From an uncultured Clostridia bacterium (GTDB lineage Bacteria > Bacillota > Clostridia > TANB77 > CAG-508): 9,524 nt of DNA. The position numbers and the translations under genes were made by a program. Position 1 is the stretch's first letter. Every line of letters starts with the position of its first letter. The notes under the pieces were generated by a model. It made no database searches. It saw only the letters and a program-made list of their open reading frames with translations, and was not told the DNA's origin. The stretch lies in contig CALXJL010000055.1 of NCBI GenBank assembly GCA_944388615.1, positions 1-9,524 of the forward strand. Reading direction: 5' to 3'. Of this stretch, positions 4,773 to 9,524 are shown piece after piece.

Positions 4773-4803
4773 ATGAATTTCGAAAAGTCTTCTTAAAAGA
4801 AGG

Positions 4804-4944
4804 CTATATAATTCCCATTTTTCTAGCAAATTGTTTTCCTTTTTTCATTGTTCTTTTTTTGGTTTTCTGCATTGAATCTGCACATAACATTGCTACACCA
4901 GCAGATACCATTCCACCAATTAAAATTCCTTTTAAAAACTTCAT
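4804..4944 (-). CDS. Small membrane protein (46 aa)
   Basis: The frame reads MKFLKGILIGGMVSAGVAML, then a short polar turn and a strongly basic tail (KTKKRTMKKGKQFARKMGII), ending at TAG 4804-4806. GGAGGA at 4951-4956 is 6 nt upstream of the ATG at 4944; an ATG at 4950 directly abuts the RBS and is too close. One glycine-rich membrane segment (about residues 4-22) with a positive cytoplasmic tail resembles YtxH-like or other small clostridial envelope proteins. The gene lies 64 bp after the TauE/SafE half-protein and just before terminator copy 2, so it probably ends that operon. The function is unknown. Confidence 0.72.
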   Translation of the reverse strand: MKFLKGILIGGMVSAGVAMLCADSMQKTKKRTMKKGKQFARKMGII

Positions 4945-5008
4945 TTTCATTCCTCCAATATTTATTATATTATTTTCTATAGTATTATTATCTCAATATT
5001 ATCTTTTT

Positions 5009-5377
5009 TTATACCTTTTTATTCTTAATTAATCTATATACAGAATACGCCTCATGTATAGTAATAATAAATAAAAATACTGCAAAAAATTTTCTTAGCA
5101 TTGGTGAATTCATTTTTAGTGCTATATTTCCACCTATGATTGCACCAATAATTCCAAATATGATTATTACATATCCATCTTTTAAATTAACTTTTTTATT
5201 TTTAATATTTACAATTGTAACAATTATTGAAGTTGGAATAAAATATATTAGATTTGTAGCTTGTGCCATATGTTGTTCCATACCATTAAATGCTGCTAAA
5301 AGTAATATTAATATACTACCTCCACCCATTCCCATTCCAGTAACTATTCCAGATATTATTCCAAAAATAATTTCCAT
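5009..5377 (-). CDS. TauE/SafE family half-size membrane transporter (122 aa)
   Basis: About four membrane segments are visible. The glycine-rich opening (GIISGIVTGMGMGGGSILIL, residues 6-25) and the second repeat-like segment IFGIIGAIIGGNIALKM are typical of TauE/SafE (former DUF81), a family of anion or sulfite/sulfonate exporters that normally has about 250 aa and eight segments built from two homologous halves. This chain is one half. It lies 20 bp after the 114-aa half on the same strand, with an AGGAAGGA-type RBS, so the two probably assemble as a heterodimer that recreates the full transporter. The substrate cannot be read from the sequence. Confidence 0.82.
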   Translation of the reverse strand: MEIIFGIISGIVTGMGMGGGSILILLLAAFNGMEQHMAQATNLIYFIPTSIIVTIVNIKNKKVNLKDGYVIIIFGIIGAIIGGNIALKMNSPMLRKFFAVFLFIITIHEAYSVYRLIKNKKV

Positions 5378-5397
5378 ATAAGCTTGTCCTTCCTATA

Positions 5398-5742
5398 TTA
5401 TTGTATAAACATCCTTATAGACATATATAATAAAAATATCGTAAAAATTATTTTTATCCATTTTATTGATATTTTCTTTAATAGATTTAATCCTATAATA
5501 CCTCCTATTACTCCACCTATTGCACATTTTATTCCTATGCTCCAATCTATATAATTATTTTTGTTATATATAAAAAATGTAGTTAGTACCATAGGAAATA
5601 AACAGAATACAGATAGTCTCCTTGCTTCTTTTTCATCCATCTTCATTAAATATACTAAAACTGGTATTAATACTATTCCACCACCTGATGCAAATAAACC
5701 ACATGTAATACCAACAACTAGCCCAGTGATTGCTTTTTTCAT
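5398..5742 (-). CDS. TauE/SafE family half-size membrane transporter (114 aa)
   Basis: It has the same half-transporter design as its downstream neighbour: a glycine-rich first segment (VVGITCGLFASGGGIVLIPV, residues 9-28), a middle hairpin, GGVIGGIIGLNLLKK (76-90) and a final hydrophobic helix. Its ATG overlaps the TGA of the 92-aa gene by four bases (ATGA, 5739-5742), a sign of translational coupling; the RBS (TGGAGAAAA) lies inside that gene. Together with the 122-aa protein it would provide two four-helix halves of an exporter in the cytoplasmic membrane. The split is probably natural, since both halves have their own RBS and start. Confidence 0.82.
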   Translation of the reverse strand: MKKAITGLVVGITCGLFASGGGIVLIPVLVYLMKMDEKEARRLSVFCLFPMVLTTFFIYNKNNYIDWSIGIKCAIGGVIGGIIGLNLLKKISIKWIKIIFTIFLLYMSIRMFIQ

Positions 5743-6017
5743 ATTATTTTCTCCATATCATATTTACTAAAAATATTATTACCAATTTCCATTTTTTTAT
5801 TTATTAAATCTTCACTTATTCTGGTTAAAATTTCATCACACTTCAACATTTCAATTATTACTCTATGTTTTAAATTTTCATCACTTATATTATCTGCCGT
5901 ATCCAAAAATTTTTGCATTTGCTTTAAATATTCTAAATTTTTTTCTTTCCAAATTCTTTTTGGTGAGCAATAGTTTTCCATAATTCCTATTTCTTTAGTT
6001 GTTTTTTTATTTGACAT
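5739..6017 (-). CDS. Helical protein of unknown function coupled to TauE/SafE (92 aa)
   Basis: The start has a GGAGGG RBS 6-7 nt upstream. The product is soluble and mainly helical, with a conserved-looking core (NYCSPKRIWKEKNLEYLKQM at about 15-34), an acidic turn (TADNISDEN) and a second amphipathic helix to about residue 78. There is no signal peptide and no motif I recognise. It is the first gene of an operon with two TauE/SafE half-proteins, overlapping the first by ATGA, and it faces a divergent Xre-type regulator. An accessory or regulatory role for the transporter is plausible from position only. Confidence 0.65.
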   Translation of the reverse strand: MSNKKTTKEIGIMENYCSPKRIWKEKNLEYLKQMQKFLDTADNISDENLKHRVIIEMLKCDEILTRISEDLINKKMEIGNNIFSKYDMEKII

Positions 6018-6026
6018 TTTACCCTC

Positions 6027-6102
6027 CGTTTTACTTTAAGCGTTATTTTATTACTTCTACCGTTATTTTTTAGCTATAATATGTGATTTTATTACATAAA
6101 AT
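6027..6102. promoter_or_regulatory. Divergent regulatory region with repeats (candidate operators)
   Basis: The gap between the 92-aa gene and the Xre gene contains CGTTATTTT twice (6041-6049 and 6061-6069), spaced by 20 bp or two helical turns, with a weaker CGTT start at 6027. It also contains a perfect dyad, ATTTTAT-TAC-ATAAAAT (6086-6102). These are plausible binding sites for the adjacent Xre-type repressor. No near-consensus promoter was identified with confidence on either strand. Confidence 0.35.
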
Positions 6103-6161
6103 GATAAAATACAACTATATTTGCTAAATAAAATAGATTAAATTTTATGAAAGGTGGTTTT

Positions 6162-6371
6162 ATGATTAAGATAAAATTAGCAGAGCTTCTAGGAAAGCAC
6201 AAAATGACTCAAAAAACATTAGCCAATCTTACTAACATAAGACCTGCTACAATATCAAAAATGTATTATGAGGAAGTAAAAAGAATTGATGTTAGCCAAA
6301 TTAATAGAATTTGTACTGTTTTTAATTGCGAAATTTCTGAACTTTTAGAATTTACTCCCGATGATAAATAA
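6162..6371 (+). CDS. Xre/Cro-type HTH transcriptional regulator (69 aa)
   Basis: I chose the ATG at 6162, 4-5 nt after AAAGGTGG; an in-frame ATG at 6147 overlaps this RBS. The chain MIKIKLAELLGKHKMTQKTL opens a compact five-helix HTH of the Cro/C1 type: the first helix and MTQKTLANLT (helix 2), IRPATISKMY (recognition helix, about residues 26-35), then RIDVSQINRICTVFNCEISE and LLEF. It matches the short stand-alone HTH_26/YozG-like group, which lacks any sensor domain. It binds DNA, most likely as a dimer, and may control itself and the divergent 92-aa/TauE operon. A terminator follows. Confidence 0.85.
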   Translation: MIKIKLAELLGKHKMTQKTLANLTNIRPATISKMYYEEVKRIDVSQINRICTVFNCEISELLEFTPDDK

Positions 6372-6417
6372 TTACTAAATTAAATTTAACTTGTTAGTTT
6401 ATTTAATTATACAAAAG

Positions 6418-6444
6418 TACTAGGTATATGTCTAGTATTTTTTT
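6418..6444 (+). terminator. Rho-independent terminator after the Xre gene
   Basis: TACTAG (6418-6423) pairs with CTAGTA (6432-6437) around an 8-nt loop and is followed by seven T residues. It terminates the + strand regulator, and the end of the convergent cysteine desulfurase gene (6446) lies just beyond the T-tract. Confidence 0.7.
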
Positions 6445-6445
6445 A

Positions 6446-7598
6446 TTATTTAATTATATTTTTTCTCAATCTTTTTACTATTTCCTCTAATGAATCTACT
6501 AAAATCTTTATTTCATCTATTGTATTTTCTTCTCCAATAGATATTCTTAATGCTCCATTTATTAAACTCTCATCTAGACCAATGGCAGACAATACATGTG
6601 ATGTTGTATTTTGTCCAGATGTACATGCAGAACCACTTGATGCACAGATACCTTTCATATCTAAATTTAATACAATGTCTTCACCTATTACTCCATCAAA
6701 CGAAATATTAGCTATTCCTGGTAAAGTACAATTATTATTTCCATTTACTCTTACATTCGGTATTCTTTTTTTAACTTCAGATATATAAAAATCTCTTAAT
6801 CTTTCTATATGTTTTTTTCTGTTTTCAATATTAGTCATAGACAATTCTAGAGCTTTTGCAATTCCTACAATTCCAGCTACATTTTCTGTTCCTGCCCTTT
6901 TATTTTTTTCTTGATGTCCACCATCTTGTACTCTTTCAAATTCAATTCCCTCTTTTACGTATAAAGCTCCTATCCCTTTTGGTCCATAAAATTTATGAGC
7001 TGACATTGATAGCAAATCTACTCCTAATTTTTCTAAATCTATTCTTAGATTCCCCACTACTTGAACAGCATCTGTATGGAATATTATATTATGTTTTTTT
7101 GCAAGCTTATTAATTTCGTCAATCGGTTCAATAGTACCGATTTCATTATTTGCAAACATTATTGTGATCAAAATGGTATCGTGACAGATTGCCTGTTCTA
7201 ATTCTTCTAAATTAATTACACCATTATTATCAACATTTATATATGATACTCTATATCCTTGTCTTTCTAATGTTTTACAGGTATTTATTACTGCTGGATG
7301 CTCTATTTTGCTTGTTATAATATGATTTCCTCTATTTTTATTTGCATAAGCAATTCCTTTTATTGCTAAATTATCACTTTCACTTCCACATGATGTAAAA
7401 TATATTTCATTCTTTTTTACATTCAATATATCTGCGATCTTTTCTCTTGATTCCTCTATAACTCTTCTACTCTTTCTACCTAAACTATACATGGAAGATG
7501 CATTTCCGAAAATTAATACTAAAATATGGAAACATTTCTCTTAATACCTCATCTTTTACTTGTGTAGTTGCTGCATGATCAAAATATATTGTATTCAT
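6446..7598 (-). pseudogene. nifS: Cysteine desulfurase (NifS/IscS type) interrupted by a +1 frameshift
   Basis: The original start is the ATG at 7598 with GGGGAGG upstream; it encodes MNTIYFDHAATTQ, the canonical N-terminus. After about 30 codons the frame shifts: AATTTTCGG (7514-7506) has one base too many to read Asn-Phe-Gly, so frame 1 stops at codon 38. The rest stays open from the GNASS segment to 6446. Restoring one base gives 383 aa, the normal length. Visible motifs are SAHKFYG (PLP lysine, about Lys202 after repair), HTDAVQ, RAGTEN and SSGSACTSG (catalytic Cys, about Cys325). The enzyme removes sulfur from cysteine for Fe-S clusters and tRNA thiolation. The internal Met at 7492 has no RBS and lacks the DHAATT region. 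This could be a real pseudogene or an indel error in a T-run. No iscU or iscR is adjacent. Confidence 0.85.
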
Positions 7599-7616
7599 TC
7601 CTATTCCTCCCCCTAT

Positions 7617-7662
7617 ACTATAATATGATATAGATTATAGTGGGTGAAAAAAATACTGAAAA
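7617..7662 (-). promoter_or_regulatory. Candidate promoter and operator of the cysteine desulfurase
   Basis: On the - strand, TTTTCA (7657-7662) lies 17 nt before a perfect TATAAT (7634-7639). The -35 is inside the stem of the zeta-toxin terminator. The -10 is one end of a perfect inverted repeat, ACTATAAT / ATTATAGT with a 9-nt spacer (7617-7641), which could be an operator for an Fe-S-responsive or other repressor. The IR is certain; its function is inferred. Confidence 0.5.
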
Positions 7663-7688
7663 AATATTATTTAATACTTTTTCAGTAT
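7647..7688 (-). terminator. Rho-independent terminator of the zeta-toxin operon
   Basis: An imperfect stem of about 15 bp (7653-7668 with 7673-7688, one A/C mismatch) is followed on the - strand by seven T residues. It is 27 bp past the toxin stop. Confidence 0.78.
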
Positions 7689-7714
7689 GATTAATCTCAT
7701 ATATTATATAAGTC

Positions 7715-8599
7715 TTACAACTCTAAGTCTTCTTTTTCCTTTTCTTCGTGCAAATTATTTATTGTTTTTAAAATTTCTACTTCTTCAGGAAAATTATTTT
7801 TTGTCAACCTTTTACTAAAATCTGTTTCAAAATATCTATTAGCATTTTCCCTATCCGCTTTTCTACCTTCAATTACAGCCAACTTTGCACTATCAAATTC
7901 TTTAGTAGTACTGCTATAAATTCTTATAGGTTCTGATGGTTTTTTTCCTCTCATATATACTTCTACAACATCTACAATCCCTGATTTTTCAAATGTATCA
8001 ATTGTATTTAACATTTCATCATCATATGCTTTATAAAAGGTTTTATCTGAAACCATTCTTCCCCAGCCTTTTTCTTGTACTTGACCTTCATATCTTTCTA
8101 CTATTGACATTAAACAATTTAAGTCATTTACAGCCATTGCTCTTACAATTATTTTATATCCTTGCATTTTTGATATCATTCTCTTAAATATTTCTATTTT
8201 TCTTCCAGTTCCTTCATATAAAACATTGTATCTACCTTCTATAGCCTTATCCATTAAATCATCTGTCCAAAACTTACTCTCTTCATTTGTTATTTTAGTG
8301 TAATATTCTGGATATAGTCCAGCTATTTCATCTGCTTTTGGATGAAATGGTCTTAACTCATCATTATTTATTATTATTAAATTATCATTTTCAAATTGTT
8401 TAAGTGCATATCCATTTAAGCCAGTTTTTCCTGAACCAGGAGGTCCAATATCTATAATAGCTGTTGGTTTTTCTACTGGCGTCTTTCCTGATAGCATAAT
8501 TTTACTTATTAAATCTCCAATTTTTTTATGTTCTTCTGGTGAAAGTTTGTATTTTTCAAATATTTCTTCTAAACTTAATTTCTCTGATTTAAATTCCAT
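7715..8599 (-). CDS. Zeta toxin family kinase (294 aa)
   Basis: The N-terminal helical part is followed by a P-loop GPPGSGKT (52-59), then NNDELRPFHP (78-87), which fits the zeta DxxR...HP substrate-site motif with Asp80 as the likely catalytic base. LYEGTGR (127-133) and AMAVNDLNCLMSIVERYEGQ (154-173) are the other family hallmarks. Zeta and PezT toxins phosphorylate UDP-N-acetylglucosamine and so block peptidoglycan synthesis; some chromosomal relatives act on other small molecules. The key residues appear intact. The length is close to that of known zeta toxins. The RBS AAGGAG is about 11 nt from the ATG, an unusually long spacer that could lower expression. It lies 18 bp after the 72-aa putative antitoxin and is the last gene of a four-gene operon. 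Confidence 0.85.
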   Translation of the reverse strand: MEFKSEKLSLEEIFEKYKLSPEEHKKIGDLISKIMLSGKTPVEKPTAIIDIGPPGSGKTGLNGYALKQFENDNLIIINNDELRPFHPKADEIAGLYPEYYTKITNEESKFWTDDLMDKAIEGRYNVLYEGTGRKIEIFKRMISKMQGYKIIVRAMAVNDLNCLMSIVERYEGQVQEKGWGRMVSDKTFYKAYDDEMLNTIDTFEKSGIVDVVEVYMRGKKPSEPIRIYSSTTKEFDSAKLAVIEGRKADRENANRYFETDFSKRLTKNNFPEEVEILKTINNLHEEKEKEDLEL

Positions 8600-8617
8600 T
8601 TTTATTTAATCTCCTTC

Positions 8618-8836
8618 TTATATTTTTTCATAATCATTTTTTATTTCTTGACCGTATTCTCTTATTATTTTATCTATAATTATCTCATTTCCTTTATACA
8701 TTTCATTTCTTTCATTTAATAATTTTTGCATTTCTTTATCTTCTATTTTATCACATTTTTTTGAATGCATCGCTATTTTAGCTGCTATAATCTCCACTGC
8801 CATCTCCAATTTAGTATTATAACTCATATTATCCAT
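8618..8836 (-). CDS. Putative antitoxin of the zeta toxin (72 aa)
   Basis: The start at 8836 has AGGAGG 7 nt upstream. The product is almost entirely helical and charged: MDNMSYNTKLEMAVEIIAAK, a Lys/Asp-rich turn, then LLNERNEMYKGNEIIIDKI and REYGQEIKNDYEKI. Epsilon and PezA antitoxins neutralise zeta toxins by placing a helix over the ATP site, and the antitoxin gene lies directly upstream, as here. No PezA-type HTH is present, so it would resemble epsilon rather than PezA. Sequence identity with known epsilon proteins is not obvious, so the role is inferred from size, helical content and position 18 bp before the toxin. Confidence 0.62.
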   Translation of the reverse strand: MDNMSYNTKLEMAVEIIAAKIAMHSKKCDKIEDKEMQKLLNERNEMYKGNEIIIDKIIREYGQEIKNDYEKI

Positions 8837-8863
8837 CTTTTTACCTCCTTTTTATTTTATCGG

Positions 8864-9199
8864 TTAACTATTATTTTCCCATCTAAAAATTTTTATATCT
8901 GAATAAATTTTTAATATTCTTTGATATTTTTCATATTCCTCTTCCCACAATATATTTGGTATTTTATCAAATGCACTAAATATTTTTTCTGCTTCTGCTA
9001 AAAATATCACTTGCTCTTGTGGACTCATTTTTTCATATTTTTTAGAAAATTTATATAATCTATCTAGCATTTGGTTAGCATCTATAAATGTCCAAAAGTC
9101 TTTAACATTAATACCTGCTAATTTAATTTGTACAACAGAATAACCTATTAATGCTATTATTATAATTATTAATATATATACTACTGCGATTAATCCCAA
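8864..9199 (-). CDS. Membrane-anchored protein of unknown function, TTG start (111 aa)
   Basis: It starts at TTG 9199 with an AAGGTG RBS 7 nt upstream; no in-frame ATG serves better. One N-terminal membrane segment (GLIAVVYILIIIIIALIGYS, 2-21) is followed by a soluble helical part: VKDFWTFIDANQMLDRLYKF (about 32-51), MSPQEQVIFLAEAEKIFSAF (58-77) and ILWEEEYEKYQRI (83-95). It would be anchored in the cytoplasmic membrane with the domain on either side. No motif is known to me. Its start overlaps the preceding 79-aa gene by 77 nt, and its stop is 27 bp before the putative antitoxin, so it is in the same operon as the zeta module. Confidence 0.68.
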   Translation of the reverse strand: MGLIAVVYILIIIIIALIGYSVVQIKLAGINVKDFWTFIDANQMLDRLYKFSKKYEKMSPQEQVIFLAEAEKIFSAFDKIPNILWEEEYEKYQRILKIYSDIKIFRWENNS

Positions 9200-9359
9200 T
9201 ATATTTCACCTTCTCTTTTGCAAAGACTGAAAGAATTATACCATATGCAATATTATTTTGCAAATATTTAAGCGAATCCAATTTCTCTTTTAGCCTGGAT
9301 ATTTTCATTAACTCTTGCAATATTTTTCCTTCGTTTAAATAGTTTCTTACTACATTCAT
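9123..9359 (-). CDS. Small helical protein, first gene of the zeta operon (78 aa)
   Basis: I placed the start at the ATG at 9359, about 5 nt after AAAGAGG; a GTG at 9365 lies within this RBS. The product begins MNVVRNYLNEGKILQELMKI and has a Lys/Leu-rich helical stretch to about residue 48. The last 23 residues (INRSSIYINN and onward) are read in another frame over the RBS and membrane segment of the next gene and look non-conserved. The 77-nt overlap is long: the true protein may be shorter, or a frameshift could fuse it to the 111-aa protein. No family is recognised. Confidence 0.5.
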   Translation of the reverse strand: MNVVRNYLNEGKILQELMKISRLKEKLDSLKYLQNNIAYGIILSVFAKEKVKYIGINRSSIYINNYNNSINRLFCCTN

Positions 9360-9376
9360 GTCCACCTCTTTCTTTT

Positions 9377-9400
9377 AGAAATTATGCACTCACAATTTCT
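9377..9400. repeat. Inverted repeat upstream of the zeta operon
   Basis: AGAAATT (9377-9383) and AATTTCT (9394-9400) are perfect inverted repeats with a 10-nt spacer. They sit between the upstream terminator (9414-9440) and the start at 9359, where the operon's promoter must be. A weak -10 (CATAAT on the - strand, at 9381-9386) overlaps the left arm. This may be an operator for autoregulation by the toxin-antitoxin module. Confidence 0.4.
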
Positions 9401-9413
9401 AATTACTTGAAAT

Positions 9414-9440
9414 AAAAAAAGAACTACTAACTTATTAGTA
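9414..9440 (-). terminator. Rho-independent terminator of the right-edge gene
   Basis: TACTAA (9425-9430) pairs with TTAGTA (9435-9440) around a 4-nt loop, followed on the - strand, after a short linker, by seven T residues (9414-9420). It lies about 11 bp past the stop of the partial gene at the edge. Confidence 0.6.
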
Positions 9441-9450
9441 ATCCTTATAG

Positions 9451-9524
9451 TTATCTGTCTCCATAAAATATTTTTAATATTCCTTCATAAAATGGAAATT
9501 TCAATTTTTTAATTTCTTTTATAA
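9451..9524 (-). CDS. 3' end of a - strand gene (partial)
   Basis: From position 9522 down to TAA at 9451-9453 the frame encodes about 23 residues ending in KLKFPFYEGILKIFYGDR. The mix of Lys, aromatic and Pro/Gly residues and the terminator just beyond the stop support a real C-terminus. The body is outside the window and the family is unknown. Confidence 0.5.
   Translation of the reverse strand, partial: IKEIKKLKFPFYEGILKIFYGDR

Noticed and set aside
4785..4803. Short CTTC/GAAG hairpin after the 46-aa gene
   Set aside because: The stem is only a few base pairs and the strong terminator of repeat copy 2 follows directly.
4964..4969. TATAAT on the - strand as a separate promoter for the 46-aa gene
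   Set aside because: It is too close to the RBS (about 8 bp) and has no -35 at the proper spacing; read-through from the TauE operon is more likely.
6379..6409. AATTAAAT/ATTTAATT imperfect dyad after the Xre gene
   Set aside because: It is made only of A and T and is imperfect; the adjacent TACTAG hairpin with a T-tract is a better terminator.
7490..7492. Met at 7492 as a genuine start giving a 348-aa desulfurase
   Set aside because: No RBS precedes it, the DHAATT region would be lost, and that region is encoded just upstream in another frame with a strong RBS; a frameshift is the better explanation.

Overview
The window is very AT-rich and compact. Ribosome binding sites are strong (GGAGG/AGGAG type), promoters are near-consensus sigma-A type, and rho-independent terminators separate short operons. 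Base composition, gene families (tandem-OB SSB, half-size TauE/SafE proteins, zeta toxin, NifS-type cysteine desulfurase) and RBS style point to a low-GC Firmicute, most likely a Clostridia-type bacterium. This is inference from style and families; no rRNA or species marker is present.

Layout. Positions 1-56 hold the last codons of a + strand gene that converges on a - strand pair: a 71-aa protein and an HExxH (zincin-like) protein, with a promoter near 860-885. A bidirectional terminator (901-933) separates them from a - strand SSB-like gene with two OB folds (968-1678), which has an excellent promoter at 1755-1783. Upstream lie two more - strand genes: a 161-aa protein of unknown function with a C-terminal hydrophobic segment, and a 62-aa single-pass membrane protein that looks like the N-terminus of a longer cell-wall enzyme. 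Divergent from these is a + strand gene (2725-3390) for a carboxypeptidase-regulatory-like domain followed by a Cys-rich 12-residue tandem repeat.

The stretch 3427-4772 is the most unusual part. A 64/65-bp direct repeat, each copy containing the same terminator hairpin, brackets a - strand cassette. The cassette has its own promoter (4612-4640), a 63-aa protein, a CYTH (triphosphate tunnel) protein whose ATG directly abuts the preceding stop, and an 85-aa remnant that matches only the N-terminus of the queuosine-salvage (DUF2419/Qng1) family. The homology in the remnant stops beside a sequence shaped like the 3' end of a tRNA or tmRNA, next to repeat copy 1.

Right of the cassette are a 46-aa membrane protein (4804-4944), two half-size TauE/SafE transporters and a 92-aa helical protein coupled to them. 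A divergent Xre-type regulator (6162-6371) may control that operon. The cysteine desulfurase (6446-7598) has an intact start and RBS but a +1 frameshift at about codon 30. Behind it is a four-gene - strand operon (9359 to 7715): a small helical protein, a TTG-started membrane-anchored protein, a 72-aa putative antitoxin and a zeta toxin. The last bases hold the C-terminus of another - strand gene with its terminator.

No rRNA, complete tRNA, CRISPR array, transposase or integrase is visible. The best leads for something new are the terminator-flanked CYTH cassette, the zeta operon with its two extra upstream genes, and the Cys-rich repeat protein.
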